Source: Kingdonia uniflora
Lineage: Eukaryota > Streptophyta > Magnoliopsida > Ranunculales > Circaeasteraceae
Assembly (NCBI GenBank): GCA_014058105.1
Contig: JACGCM010000677.1
Coordinates: forward strand, 186,001 to 250,000
Length of the DNA: 64,000 bases
Direction of reading: 5' to 3'
Under the pieces are notes generated by a model, which had not been told where the DNA came from, did no database searches, and saw only the letters and a program-made list of their open reading frames with translations. A program made the position numbers and the translations under genes. Of this stretch, positions 45,239-56,739 are shown piece by piece. How positions within the stretch are numbered: position 1 is the stretch's first letter; every line of letters starts with the position of its first letter.

Positions 45239-45859
45239 TGTAATGGCCAAATTTTGTAAGCTTGAAATGGTTCAGAATTTACTATCACACCAATGAACCA
45301 GCAATAATATTCTAATGGAAAGTAAGAAATGACACAGGTGATTTTAGCGTGGAAAACCTCTGAATAGGTATAAAACCATGACCTCGATTGGAGGATTTTT
45401 GTAAAAGTATATTTATTGCTTGAGGCGGATATCTTATTACAAGAGATCATTTAGATATATAAAAGCATGAACCTTGTAATTAAGAAGTTTGAATATTGTT
45501 GAAAATAAAAAATAAGTAGTTTCTTGATGATTTATTGTATAATTTTTTTGTCCCTGTCTCTTCTGGAACATTTTGTTTATATATGCCTTCTCCAGAGTTC
45601 TTCATCGTGCTGGAGCACATTTTCTGAACAATGTGGTTAGTGGCGGTTGATTGAGTAACTGACGAGTTCGTGAGAGACAGGTGTCTTTGACTGGATAAGG
45701 CTTTTCAGTTTATGTTCGGCCCACGTTCTTAAACAGTTCGTAGGGTAGGTTAGAATGTTGACTGGGGATGATATGTTAAAAATGTGTGAGTCTGAGATGG
45801 AAGTGATTCAAACTGGCAAAAGCTCGACTTTAGTTGAGATCGAGGGATAGGTCCCTAAA
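45239..45859 (-). repeat. 5' LTR of A
   Basis: Plus orientation TGTAATGGCCAAATT...GGTCCCTAAA; the terminal C of TACA is mutated. The other LTR of the pair is 36372-36993. Confidence 0.9.
45348..45380 (-). promoter_or_regulatory. Conserved LTR stem-loop (A 5' LTR)
   Basis: The outer stem CGTGG/CCATG has one weakened pair. The inner stem ACCT/AGGT is perfect. Confidence 0.5.
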
Positions 45860-45864
45860 GTAAT

Positions 45865-46496
45865 CCTTTTAAGGGATTATAATAAATCATTCACATTTAT
45901 TATTAATTGTATAATAATATCGGGCATAAGCTATAATATATCATTAATGATATTGGGATTTAATGCCCAAGGATCTTCAATAGGGTTTAAGTGAGATCAA
46001 GTAGTCATTAGGAAGACGGGATATAAAATGGGCAAAATACACCTAAAGGAGGTTTGTCCATGGAGTTGAACGTTTCTCCTAATGTTAAGACTCTCAAGTA
46101 AAGTCTCATTAAGACTACTTTGTACTAATTAAACTTAAAATAATTAGACCACCCAAAGAAGGCCAAAAAACTTCTAATTAATTAGTGGGTCATGATAGGC
46201 TACACGGCATGGGGAGATGAGGATAACTTTCACCCCAAAGGTGAGGAAGTCTCTCGAGTCAAATTGTATGAGGCCAGTCTTGTCTTGAGCATGAGTGATC
46301 CCTAACTAGGGGGCAATGCATGTCAAATCACCACCCCAAGGAGGGATTCGATGATGCATCACTGTACCTGCAGAGTGAAAAGTCAATTCCTTAAAATATT
46401 ATATACACTCTGACTCGACCATCCTAACCCCAGGTAAGATTGAGATTAAAGACATCAAGTTCTCTATCTTTTAAAGATCAAGTTAAACGTGCATAA
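45865..46496. other. Probable leader or LTR remnant of copia-4
   Basis: No reading frame is seen. It precedes a copia gag, so it may hold its decayed 5' LTR, but no TG..CA pair or primer site could be fixed. Confidence 0.35.
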
Positions 46497-47370
46497 TATT
46501 GAGACCTTGACAAACTCTAACTACTCCAACTGGAAGCTAAAAATCTAGATTGCCCTAGGCTACCTTGATTTTGAGCTTGTCTTCACTGAAGCCAAGCCTG
46601 CAGATCTCACGGATGCCACTTCTGATGCTGAGAAAGTGGCATATGCTAAATGGGTCAAAACATAAAAAATGGTGAATCTTATCACTCGTTCTTCCATCAA
46701 TCCTATTATGAGTGGCGGTATCGCTGAGAAAGGCACCGCAAAGGAACTGTTAGATGTCATTAAGAAATTATTTGAGGGTTTTGTCAAGAGGAGGCAGTAC
46801 AGTAACTTATCTCATCTCTTAACGCTGAAGTATGACGACAGCGGAAATGTGCGCTCGCACATTCTTAAGATCTCCAAGTTAGCTCTTACCTTGAAAGAAC
46901 TCAGTCTCACTATTGATGATATATGTTGATGGTCTACTTAGCAGTTTGGTCTCTACCACAAAGTTTTGAGATGTTCCAAGTTCACTACCAAAATTAGGAA
47001 AAGACTTGGGAAATGAATGAGTTGATTGCAGTATTGGTTTCTGAGGAAGAACGACAGAAAAATGGTAAAGCAAAATCAGCTCATCTGACTATGTCCATAA
47101 AGTACTTGTCCATTAATTCTCAGGGAAAGAAGAAGTTCAAGAATCAAGGTTTTACAAAGAAGAATGGTTCCAAGTCTGGTCCAGGGCAGAGTTCTCATTC
47201 TGGGAATGGGAACGGGAAGCATAATGCGACTTTGTCAGCGACTATCTAATCAACTATAAAATCTTTCTTTTGCAAGAACAAAGGCAATGTGAAGCAGAAC
47301 TTTTATTCTTATAAAAACTGGCTAACTAAGAAAGGAAGGGCCCTTCAGCAGGCGGCCGGCAAGGCCTAAG
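46497..47370 (+). pseudogene. copia-4 gag
   Basis: The frame reads TLTNSNYSNWKLKI, then VAYAKWVKT, EKGTAKELLDVIKKLFEGF, LTLKYDDSGNVRSHILKISKL, the UBN2-type copia gag. After a frameshift it reads MNELIAVLVSEEERQKNG. A decayed zinc knuckle (FFCKNKGNVKQNFYSYKNW, its second Cys and the His lost) ends it. Stops and shifts are frequent. Confidence 0.8.
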
Positions 47371-47639
47371 GATGCATGACGTTTTTCCATTGTGCTTGTT
47401 AACCTTTTTTGCTTGGTTTTAGATGTGGGATGTTACTTTAGATTTGACTTGCACCTTTTATGTTTTATCGATAAGACAATCTCTAGTTTAATTTTTCTTG
47501 GTTGTAATCATTCAGTTATTTATTTATTGGGTTACATCATTTATCTCTTGATCATTCTTTTAGGCTTTACTATTATGTTTATCTTCTAAGGCTAGTACTT
47601 CTTTTACTTCTAAATACTCTAGTATTCTGAGCTATCTTC

Positions 47640-48958
47640 GATGTTATGGCACAAACGACTATGACATATTTCCAGAAAGAGGTTAGATATTAAGGTTGTC
47701 TGGTCAGATCGAGGAGACGAGTATTTTGGTTAGATTGATCAAGACAGTCAACATTAGGGATCATTTTATTAGTATTTGCTGGACCAGGGTATTATAGCCC
47801 AGTACACTACTCCTGGATCATTTATGGACTGGGAGAAATCATTTTCTTAATCACTTGCGTGTTTGGGGTTGTCCTACACAGGCAAAATTGTTTAACCCGA
47901 ATATCGGAAAGTTAGATTTGAGGACTGTCAATTGATTCTTTGTTGGTTTCCCAGAGATCGATAGGTTTCAGGTTTTATTGTCCTTCTCACCCCATGGAGA
48001 TTGTTAAGTGTGCCCAGGCTCATTTCATAGATGGATATCACTTTACCAGTATTATTTATAGAGAATTTATCTTTGAGGAAGGTTTTGTAACTCGAAGTCC
48101 AACTGATATTCCGATCAGTATTGTTATGCTTCCACATTTATCTGATATCGACACTGTGATGAGTACGATTCCAAACCCAATCGTAGCACCAGTTCTCCCA
48201 AAGATTTTACATCCTCCCGCTCCTGTCCAGTTTCCTATCGTTCTACCTCCTGCCCAGCCTCTTGCGCCTACTTGGAGATCCCATAGAGAAAGGCGTTCAG
48301 CTATTTCTCCAGGTTATCATCTTTATTCAGTTGAAGGGGAATTATTTAATTTTGAGGATCCAATATCTTTTAGTTTGGCTATGACTAGTTGTTTTGCAGA
48401 TTAGTAGCATAATGCCATGGCAGATGAGATGGATTCTATATCTTACAACTCAGTATGGGAGTTGACACATTTACCTGAAGGATCTAAGGTAATTGAATGT
48501 AAATAGATCATTCTATATACGTTAATCAGAATGGGAGATATTTTACATTTATGGTTTTGTACGTCGGCGATATTTTACTCGCTAACAGTAACGTTCAGTT
48601 TCTTCAGCAGATGAAAGCCTATGGCATGATATGTAGGAGACCCGACATCAGTTTTGTTGTTGGGATATTAGGAAGGTACCAACAAAAACCTTCTAAAATT
48701 TATTGGCAGGCAGCCAAGAAGGTTCTTTGCTATTTAATGAGGACTAGAGATTACAGATTGGTTTATAGGAGATCGAATGAGCTTATGGTTTTGGGCTACT
48801 CTGACTCAAATTTTGTTAGAGTTTTTTTGAGGATCGATCTTTTATGTGGGAGTGTTATTGATTTATTTACTATTACAGCATTAGAATTTTGTATCTATGT
48901 GGCAGTTATTCCTTATTATTGTTTTGGTAAACATTCATATTTGATTTTGATAATTTAG
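47640..48958 (+). pseudogene. copia-4 integrase end, RT ends and RNase H
   Basis: The end of integrase is seen at 47850 (LNHLRVWGCPTQAKLF) and the linker at 47940-48404 (GFRFYCPSHPMEIVKCAQAHF, ISPGYHLYSVEGELFNFEDPISF). Then comes the RT start (NSVWELTHLPEGSKVI) and an abrupt jump to FTFMVLYVGDILLANSN, where YVDD reads YVGD. RNase H follows (CRRPDISFVVGILGRYQQKPS, RSNELMVLGYSDSNF). Most of the RT core and integrase are deleted. Confidence 0.8.
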
Positions 48959-49558
48959 CTGCAATTATATTTGGATCCATTATTATATATGCACATATTC
49001 AGTTTTAATTATGCAATTGCAATAAAGTTTTAAATACGAGTAATTTCATCACATGACAGTTGTCTAAGTATCAAGTGCCTATAGAGAATACTCAAAGGTT
49101 TCTCAAGTTTGTTTGGATTGGATATGGGTAGGCTCCACATCCTTTGGCCTTCATTTTAGTATAAGCGATGGTCTTCGCATGACAGTTTGTCTAAGTATTA
49201 AAATGACATGTGTCTGGTAAACACATGTTGCAGGACACTAATGGAAATGTCTCAACATATCATTAAGGTATATATTTACCATTCACACGCTAAACTCCAC
49301 CAGTAAAGAAATTATACTTAAATGTTATTGAGGTTGCTAGCCTGACGTCCACGCTATGAATTAGGCATATGCTCAAAGGCCCGGCCTAAATTTTTCCATG
49401 AACCTTTTAGCCATCTTTGTAGTCGTAGAGTAACAGTCAAGTTCGATATAATATTGTCTTCGATTAATTATCATGTGTGGTTTTAAAAATAAAGTATGGC
49501 CATCCGCTTTTCATAAAACTGTGAATCAGGCTAAAAATATTTTTCTTAAAAACGAGTT
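48959..49558. other. 3' region of copia-4, unassigned
   Basis: AT-rich DNA with an imperfect direct repeat (CATGACAGTTTGTCTAAGTAT-like, near 49055 and 49178). I could not define an LTR. Confidence 0.4.
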
Positions 49559-49563
49559 AGCAT

Positions 49564-50179
49564 TGTAATGGTCTAATTCTGGAAGCTCGAAGTGGCTTGG
49601 GATTAGCTTTTACACCAATATACATGTGACAAAACCTAATAAAAAGCAAGAAATGATACAGGTAATTTAGCGTAGAAACCTCTGAATAGGTAAAATACTA
49701 CGACCTCGAGTTAAGGATTTTTGTAATAGTAATTATTATTGCTTGAGGTAGATATTTTATTACAAGTGATCTCTTGACTTAGAAATGCATGATCTTGTGA
49801 ATAAGAAGTTTGAAGTTTTGAGAATCTAGAAAATATAATTTTCTTGGTGATTTCTCGTGTATTTTTTTTTGTCCTTGTCTCTTCTGGAACTTCTTCTTTA
49901 TATAGGCCTTCTCCACAGTTTTTTATTGTACTGAAGCACGTTCTCCGAACAATGTGGTTAGTGGCAGTTGACTGAGTAACTATTAAGTTTATGAGAGACA
50001 TATAGCTTTGACTTGTTCAGTTTTTTCTGTTTGAGCTCGACCCATGTTTTTTACCAGTTCGTGGAGTAGGTGGTAATGTTAATAGGAGAAATCATGTAGA
50101 GAATGTGTAGACCTGACATGGAGGAAGTTCAAACTGAAGATAGCTCGATTTACTCAAGATCGAGGGGTAGTCCCCTACA
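49564..50179 (-). repeat. 3' LTR of B, 616 bp
   Basis: Plus orientation TGTAATGGTCTAATTCTGG...GTCCCCTACA. It is followed by a purine tract (reverse complement GGGGCAAT). It is clearly diverged from the LTRs of A and C. Confidence 0.85.
49671..49702 (-). promoter_or_regulatory. Conserved LTR stem-loop (B)
   Basis: The outer stem CGTAG/CTACG is perfect but changed on both sides relative to CGTGG/CCACG of A, C and G. The inner stem is ACCT/AGGT. Confidence 0.6.
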
Positions 50180-50445
50180 ATTGCCCCATCGGAACCGAAG
50201 TCACGAGTGGCTTTGGTTGAGAAATAATTTTTGGGTATATGGGTATTCGGGGTGGAAATTTAAATAATGAAGGAAGTAATGATGGTGTTTGAGTGCATGG
50301 AAACTGCGTGTGCTATGGGGGTATGTACGTGCATTAAATATTTGATGGGACTATTGATGTACGTGACGGTTAGGGTTTAAAGATTTTTGCTTGTATTGAA
50401 TGATGACGCTTTGGAAAGCGTTCCTGTAGAATAAATATAGGGTTA

Positions 50446-50453
50446 TATAAATA
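50446..50453 (+). promoter_or_regulatory. Antisense TATA box of B
   Basis: TATAAATA lies within GGTTATATAAATAGTAC, the same block as in A, 68 nt upstream of ATG 50521. Confidence 0.55.
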
Positions 50454-50520
50454 GTACATGTGCCGAGGTTTGTGGAAAAGTACGTTTGTTCTGTTACAAT
50501 ATTCCCTTAAATTGTTAAAG

Positions 50521-50823
50521 ATGGTGAAGACCCGTAGAATTGTTCTTGAAGAGAGAATTGCTTCTGAAATGCCGAGATTGAAGTTGAAGTATTTCGGGGA
50601 TCAGTCCTTGGAGAATTCTACTCATGTTCCTATTCCTTCGACGTATCAAGGAATGTCGAAAAATGAAGCGGTTAAAGTTGAGGAGGAGTTTTACTGCAGA
50701 TGGAGGTTTCACCACGTTATCTTAACAGGTGAGCAAGATTAGGTCAGTCTCCGCATTCTTGCGGATGATAAAGTTAGGGAGACAGATACAAGGATAGGCG
50801 TGACTACAGGGCAGTTGCACTGA
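50521..50823 (+). pseudogene. Small antisense ORF 1 of B
   Basis: A 101-codon frame starts MVKTRRIVLEERIASEMPRL and is homologous to 37332-37619. One TAG at 50740 replaces a Trp codon kept in A. Each copy is thus broken at a site intact in the other, so the ancestor was probably open. Family unknown. Confidence 0.5.
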
Positions 50824-51903
50824 TATCTTGCACCCGAATGGATTTTAAGGTCAGGCCCTCTTCATCTCTACCAATTCTACGAGGGTGGTAGTTATAGTAG
50901 AGGCGGCGATGGCAGTGGAGGAGGAAGACGAATAATGGAAGTCTACTTCTATACTTCAATTGCTACTTTGCACTGAAAAGAGCTTCAGTTTGAAGAGTTG
51001 GTTTAAGCACTGAGTCTCCTACTTTTATAGTTTCCATTTGAAGTTTATCTGGACTTTGACAAAACTCATGGGTGGGAGGATACAAGTTGTTTCCATTGTC
51101 TCCTTTGCATCATGGTGAAAGATCACTAAATTATAACGAACTGAAGGATTTGACATTTTGGAGTGCCTGAAAGACTTGTTAGCTGTAAAAGTACTTGAAA
51201 AAATTATTATTCGTAAAGTACCTGATGTTGAGTACTTGAAAGGCTTACTATCTGTAAAAGCACTTATAATTTGTTTCGAGATGAATAAAATTTGTTATCC
51301 AAACTCTGTGTTGATATAGAATAGAATAACTCTAGAAATCGAGCTGTATGATTTGAAGACTTTTGATTATTGCATGAAATAAAATGTATGAGATCAGAAA
51401 GTACATTTTTTTATGATAATTGAACTGTAGAAATTTGCTTGCAAAGTGAAAATATGTTCGTAGGTGTTAAATATGATTCGACCTGTGTACTAAAAATGTG
51501 TGGAAGAGAGAATTGTTTTGTATGAGATCAGAAAGTAAATTGTTTTATGATAATTGAACTGCAGAAATTTGCTTGCAAAGTAAAAATATGTGCATAAGTG
51601 TTAAATATGATTCGATCTGTGTACTAAAAATGTGTGGAAGAGAGAATTGTAGGTGTTTCAGAATGAAGAATCGATCACGAAGAGGTCGTTCTAGAATATT
51701 TAGACTTGGAAATAATAAACTCAATTTGGAATAGGAGGAAATGACTGAGGTCGGTAGGGAGAGATATGTTCAAATAACTTTTCTCAAGATATTAGGGTTT
51801 TTGTTACGAGATAATAGGATAATATCACGACTTATGGGAAATTGGTAGTAAAAATGTATAAATAAGGATGGAATAAATTCTAAGTAGAGGGAAGGAAAAA
51901 TAA
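50824..51903. other. Spacer of B with a 134-bp duplication
   Basis: A unit beginning TATGAGATCAGAAAGTA is tandemly duplicated (51387-51520 and 51521-51651). No coding frame is seen. TATAAATAAGG at 51857 precedes the next ORF. Confidence 0.7.
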
Positions 51904-52257
51904 ATGGTGTGGACTCGATCTGAGAGAATTCATTTTGCCGCTGAGGGGAAGTTGATGATAAAGATAGCCAAAGTGCGGGAGTGAATTTTTGGATTGTTTG
52001 ATTATGATGCTGAGCTGCCAGTGAGGGAGGTTCAATTTGAAGGTTTAGATAGGATTGGGAGGAAATGCGAGTATGAACATCATTTTTATGAAGAGACGTT
52101 CTGAGAAATTGTGTTGGATCCTGCAGCTCGAAAATTTTATCTGAGTAAGCTTGTTGTAGAGGAAATCAAATTGGAAGATGTGAGGATTGCTGGAGGATAT
52201 CTAATCGGATGTGGTTGCCCGGGACATCAAGGTTGTTTTAGATGTAATTATATGTGA
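51904..52257 (+). pseudogene. Small antisense ORF 2 of B
   Basis: A 118-codon frame (MVWTRSERIHFAAEGKL...) has two stops and ends in LIGCGCPGHQGCFRCNYM. The C-x-C-x2-H-x2-C-x2-C cluster is compact and zinc-knuckle-like. The homologue in A is 38582-38934. Confidence 0.5.
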
Positions 52258-52557
52258 GTTGAATGAAGCAAATTAAAATAGGGGTGGCAGAATGCATGTA
52301 ACTATATGAGTTTGAATAATTTGAAAGAAAGTGGAATGAGAATAAAAGTTGAATCAATCCTCTATTTTTGTGAATGATGTTTGTGACTGTTGTGAAAACA
52401 AAGTTTAAAATATTTAAAAATTTATTATGAGAGCTTCGGAAATGACGTCATTACTGTTATAAGTAAAAGAAGCAAGCATAGAAAAAGCAGTAAACTTCTG
52501 ATTTTGTCCCTTGTGTAAAAGCTGTGAAAACCCGATTGTATGTAAGCGTGAGTCATC

Positions 52558-52885
52558 ATGAGTGTGGTAAGGTCAGAAGGAGATTTGGAAAAAAAAGATA
52601 AAAAATAGATTGAAATATAAGGCAAAGGGTAATGATGGCAAAATGTTTTCGCCAAAGAGGTGCAAGTCGTCTGACATGGATAGTAGAAAGGATGCCTCGG
52701 TTTCAAAACTGAGGACGGCTCCTGCGAGGCTCAATAACTATCAGCAGTTAGAGAGGAAAAATATAAATACTATTTTATCTTCTTCATTCAAACGTTTCTC
52801 AACTTCCAAAAACTTGAAGAGCAATGAGAGTGGAAAGAAGAAGAAAGGCAAAAATAGCAGAGAAACTCGCGAGGAGCTTATCTAG
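52558..52885 (+). pseudogene. Small antisense ORF 3 of B
   Basis: It begins MSVVRSEGDLEKK, then shifts frame to a long basic segment (DMDSRKDASVSKLRTAPARL, SGKKKKGKN). It is the homologue of 39180-39533 in A. Confidence 0.45.
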
Positions 52886-53062
52886 AGTGATCAACAGTCA
52901 AAGTGTGAGAGAGTTATTAAGAAACCCGTTTGGTATATGATGTATAAAAGATATTTGTATGTGAATGATGTATATGCAAAAGATAATGATAGATACCTAG
53001 ACCTGTATGTAGGTTGATCGTAAAAAGAGTTGTGTAGGATAAAATACCTTTCTGTATTTGAT

Positions 53063-53822
53063 ATGGTGAGTTCCCCTATTAATGAGGTAGTGACCACTTG
53101 TCAGTCGGCTAAGTCTGAGATCGAAATGTCTAATAGTGAGGAAGATGTAGGTGTTGATCAATTTCTAGATTTCCCTAGAAGATTGGTATCTTAGCCTCCT
53201 CGTTCTGATGTATTCAAATAATTTTATAAAGCCAAGGGTTCTGTAGGAGGTAGATGGGGAAACTATATAGAGCACGCTGGTAGGGACTTTAGGGGTTACA
53301 CTGTAGCAACGGGGGAGGAATATTTTTATTTGTTGACTGATTTGGAGAAGGAGAAAAGGGATAGGGGTATAGACGAATCGATCCCTCTAGAGTATTTTGA
53401 TGGGCATGTTTAGAGTAAACTTTTAAAGGGTTTCTTATGTTACCTATCTCAGTTGGAATATAGGCTGAGTCTTCTCCTTAGCAATCAGGATAAAGGGATT
53501 ATGAAACTCATTGGGGCATGTCATGTTCAGATAAATGTGAGAATGTGGGAGATGGCAAGTATTTGTGAATCTCTGAATACACGGTGTGCAAGAGATGGGA
53601 GGAGGAGGATATCCTTTGAGGATGTGTTGCCGTTTGATGGGGTAAAAAACTATTCTGCAAGTGGAGGGGCATATTTCTTTGCGAGCTCGACTCGGTCTCG
53701 CTTCTTCGACTGAACTCAGCAGGTCGACCATGGAATGATAATGTGATATGGGTGAAGGGTGATTGCCTTCAGAGAGATGATAAAGAACCAATGGAACTTT
53801 CTGTTTAGAACTATAAAACAAA
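53063..53822 (+). pseudogene. Antisense spliced gene of B, exon 1 only
   Basis: From ATG 53063 it reads MVSSPINEVVTT, VATGEEYFYLLTDLEKEKRD, LEYFDG, LCYLSQLEYRLSLLLSNQ and ISFEDVLPFDGVKNYSASGG, and ends at the donor CAAA|GTAAGT. This is the same exon as 39847-40591 in A. A frameshift follows ...SRSRFFD. The intron is cut by element C after about 26 nt. Confidence 0.65.
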
Positions 53823-53853
53823 GTAAGTATAATAATGAATAATGTATGAGATT

Positions 53854-54477
53854 TGTAGGGACCTATCCCTCGATCTTACCAAAAGTTGAACTGTCGCCAG
53901 TTCGAATCACTTCCATCTCAGACTCACGCATTTTTAACATATCTTCCCCAGTCAACATTCCAACCTACCCCACAAACTGCTTAAGAACGTGGGTCAAACT
54001 TAAACCGAAAAACCTTATTTAGTCAAAGATACTTGTCTCTCACAAACTTATCAGTTACTCAGTTAACCACCACTAACCACATTATTTGGAAAACGTACTC
54101 CAGCACGATGAAGAGCTACGGAGAAGGACTATATAAAGGAAAAGTTTTAGAAGAGACAAAAGGGACCAGAAAAATTATACAAGAGATCATCAAGAAACTA
54201 CTTATTTTTGATTCTCAACAATATTTAAACTTCTTAATTATAAGGTTTAAGATTTTTTATATCTAAGGATCACTTGTAATAAGATATCCGCCTCAAGCAA
54301 TAAAGATACATTTACAAAAATTCTCCACTTGAGGTCGTGGTTTTTTACCTATTCAGAGGTTTTCCACGCTAAAATCACCTATGTCATTTCTTACTTTCCA
54401 TTAGAATATTGTTGTAGGTTCATTGGTGTGATAGCGAATTTCGAGCCATTTCGAGCTTACAAAATTTGGCCATTACA
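53854..54477 (+). repeat. 5' LTR of C, 624 bp
   Basis: It begins TGTAGGGACCTATCCC and ends GGCCATTACA. TATA-like ACTATATAAAGG occurs near 54128 and the hairpin at 54336. Confidence 0.9.
54336..54368 (+). promoter_or_regulatory. Conserved LTR stem-loop (C)
   Basis: The outer stem CGTGG/CCACG, T6/T3 internal loops and inner stem ACCT/AGGT with loop ATTCAG are all perfectly paired. It lies about 110 bp before the primer-binding region. Confidence 0.6.
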
Positions 54478-54500
54478 TTTGGCTCCGTCTGTGGGAAAGA
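54478..54500 (+). other. Primer-binding region of C
   Basis: TTGGCTCCGTCTGTGGGAAA follows the LTR end and is almost the same as in A. Confidence 0.7.
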
Positions 54501-54548
54501 TTGCATTTCCACGATATCCTAAGGCATCTTTCCCTACAACTTTTAATC

Positions 54549-56170
54549 ATGGTTACTTCCAGACGACCGGCTACAGGGACCCAACTCGATATTTTAATAG
54601 AGCCGGGGCAACTTACAGAGATACGGGCGAATCTCAACGCCAAAACAGAGAAAAGCGTCGGGATCAAACTTTAGTTAACAAAGGATCAGGAGCTTTGTGA
54701 GAAAGTACTCGACACATAATGATAAACTCGTTTGATAGCGTTCAAACGACATGAAGACGAGATGATAATAATGCAGACTGCCCTAAAGGATTGGGACCTC
54801 AAGGAGTCGCCAGTAAAGCTATTTTAAGGAATCTACAACACGAACCACAACCCTCCATATATTTGGGGGGGTGAAGTTCAGTCCAAAGTCAGTCGAGGTT
54901 ACTAAATTTTTGTCCGTTAGGAGGAAGAACATCGACCTCAACATCAAGTTCTAGCACGAGATCACCTGAGTGAAGGTATAGGCACTCATCATCCATAACC
55001 TGCTCACCCAACGATTTAACAAGCACATCATTACGTCACGAAAGTGCATATGGACCAACAAATTAAGGAGTTGATCGAAGCACAAGTTCTGGGTACTACC
55101 GATGACGTCACAAAATTACAAGGAAGTCCATTTGCCAAAGATCTATTCGATATAGAGATACCAAAGTGTTTTCATACTCAAAAATTTGTAAATATCAAGG
55201 TACTGATCCTAATAGGGACATTCAGCAGTACCGTGATTCATTGGGGTTTTACTCCAATCTCAGCCACATCCTCTACCATTTGTTCGCCGCAAGTCTACAG
55301 GAGGAACCACTCCGATGGTTTCACACTCTCCCTGAGGACGCCATATATACATTCGATCAGCTGCAGAAATAGTTCATCAAGACATATGGTCACAACAGGG
55401 ATAAAGAGAAGAATTTATATTCTTTTATCGGTCCTTAACAGTCGTATGTAGAAAAGCTCAAGGATTTATCAAAGAAATTTTTAGAGCTCGTACGAAAAGT
55501 GCATAACCTCGATAAGAAAATAACTGTTACTGCTTTCACCAACGCATTCCGGCTCAACAGCACGGCCAAAGAACACATTTTCCACAACAAACCTGTGGCC
55601 TTGGAGGAGGAACAGGGAGATCAAAAGCGTACCAAGGAAAATTTTGGCTACCCTCGGAAAGGCGGTCCGCCCAATAAACCCATCCTCCCAAAAATGAACG
55701 TCCGAATCTCCATAATGTTTCCACTGCTTTTGAAGGATAAGCTTTGCCGTGTCTCTCAACCACTGGAACCAATCGATAGTCGACCATATTCTCTACATCA
55801 TAAGGTAAACCATCATTCTACTGACAATTTCAATGCTTTACAGAGGTTGCTCGAGTACATTTTCAAAGAGGGACGGATGTTTAAATATATTATCGACCTG
55901 GAATCATACAAAAATGGTAGCTATAAGAAATGGCTTGAAGTTATTCAGGTCAATGATAAAGCTGAGGAGAACCATCTTTACCATATGTACCACAACAACA
56001 TGATTGAAATCAATCAGATCACCAATTCCAACATATCAAAATGCAGGAGACTATCAGAATGCTGCAATCTCATATCGCAAGACAAAGAAGCCAAGCTTCT
56101 TCCTAAGTCGAGCAATCGCCGACTCAGGGTTTCCTTAAAATATTGTGATACTTGCCATGTCAAATTTCTA
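54549..56170 (+). pseudogene. Tat gag of C
   Basis: From ATG 54549 (MVTSRRPATGTQLDILIEPG) through LIEAQVLGTTDDVTKLQGSP, QYRDSLGFYSNLSHILYHLF, LQEEPLRWFHTLPEDAIYTF (gag core), then from 55499 VHNLDKKITVTAFTNAF. The first third has several shifts and stops. The last part is fused in frame to protease in a 354-codon open frame (55499-56563). Confidence 0.75.
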
Positions 56171-56563
56171 CATCATGATGCGTTAATAATAATGCTTAAA
56201 ATGAAGAAGTTTGTCATGCACACGATGATGATCGATACTGGAAGCGGTATTGAGATTCTTTTTAAGAGCACTATCGACCAAATGGGTTTTGCCGACCAAG
56301 TTATTCAGAGTGACACCGATATTAGTTGGTTCAATGGGTTCAGAGATGAACGAGTAGGCAAGATCGACTTACCTATTACCACAGGACCAGCCACCATTGA
56401 CATCATTTTTTATGTCATCAACGCCAAATCTCGTTATCTCGGGATTATGGGGCACTGCTGGATTCATAACATGGAAGAAATTACTTCCACCTATCCTCAA
56501 GTACTCTGGTTCAAACACGACAATGGTATTTATGAGATCAGAGGTAGTCAGAAGCCATCTTGA
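56171..56563 (+). pseudogene. Protease of C
   Basis: It reads MHTMMIDTGSGIEILFKSTI, with the catalytic Asp-Thr-Gly-Ser intact. It continues GPATIDIIFYVIN and SRYLGIMGHCWIH. It is the best-preserved enzyme domain in C. It forms the end of the open frame with gag, after which stops appear before RT. Confidence 0.8.
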
Positions 56564-56739
56564 GCTTGTAAAAATGTTGTCTCTACTATCCTAGATACTT
56601 CTGATAGATTGGCAGCATATAAATTATAGGAAGCTGATCACCTCAACGATCATCCTTCCACAGAGGAGCCCACAAAATATATCAACATTAATGGACCTAG
56701 CGGAGGTACTTTCATTGGTACTAAGTTGGCTCAACATGA

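Larger units (their letters stand above)
36372..45859 (-). mobile_element. Tat-lineage gypsy element A, 9.5 kb
   Basis: Two LTRs of 621-622 bp are flanked by GTAAC (36367-36371) and GTAAT (45860-45864). In minus orientation: 5' LTR 45859-45239, primer-binding region, a partial gag, a deletion of the rest of gag and all of pol, a 160-bp satellite, an antisense gene block, purine tract, then the 3' LTR. It cannot encode its own reverse transcriptase or integrase, yet the antisense gene is retained in full length. Confidence 0.9.
49564..53848 (-). mobile_element. Tat-lineage gypsy element B, 3' half
   Basis: It starts with an LTR at 49564 and has the same antisense block as A (ORF 1, ORF 2, ORF 3 and exon 1 of the spliced gene). 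It is cut at 53848 by the LTR of element C inside intron 1. The rest, including its 5' LTR, should lie beyond element C outside the window. The flank before the LTR is AGCAT. Confidence 0.85.

Noticed and set aside
55481..55787. Minus-strand ORFs in the gag of C
   Set aside because: Shadows of the 354-codon gag-protease frame.
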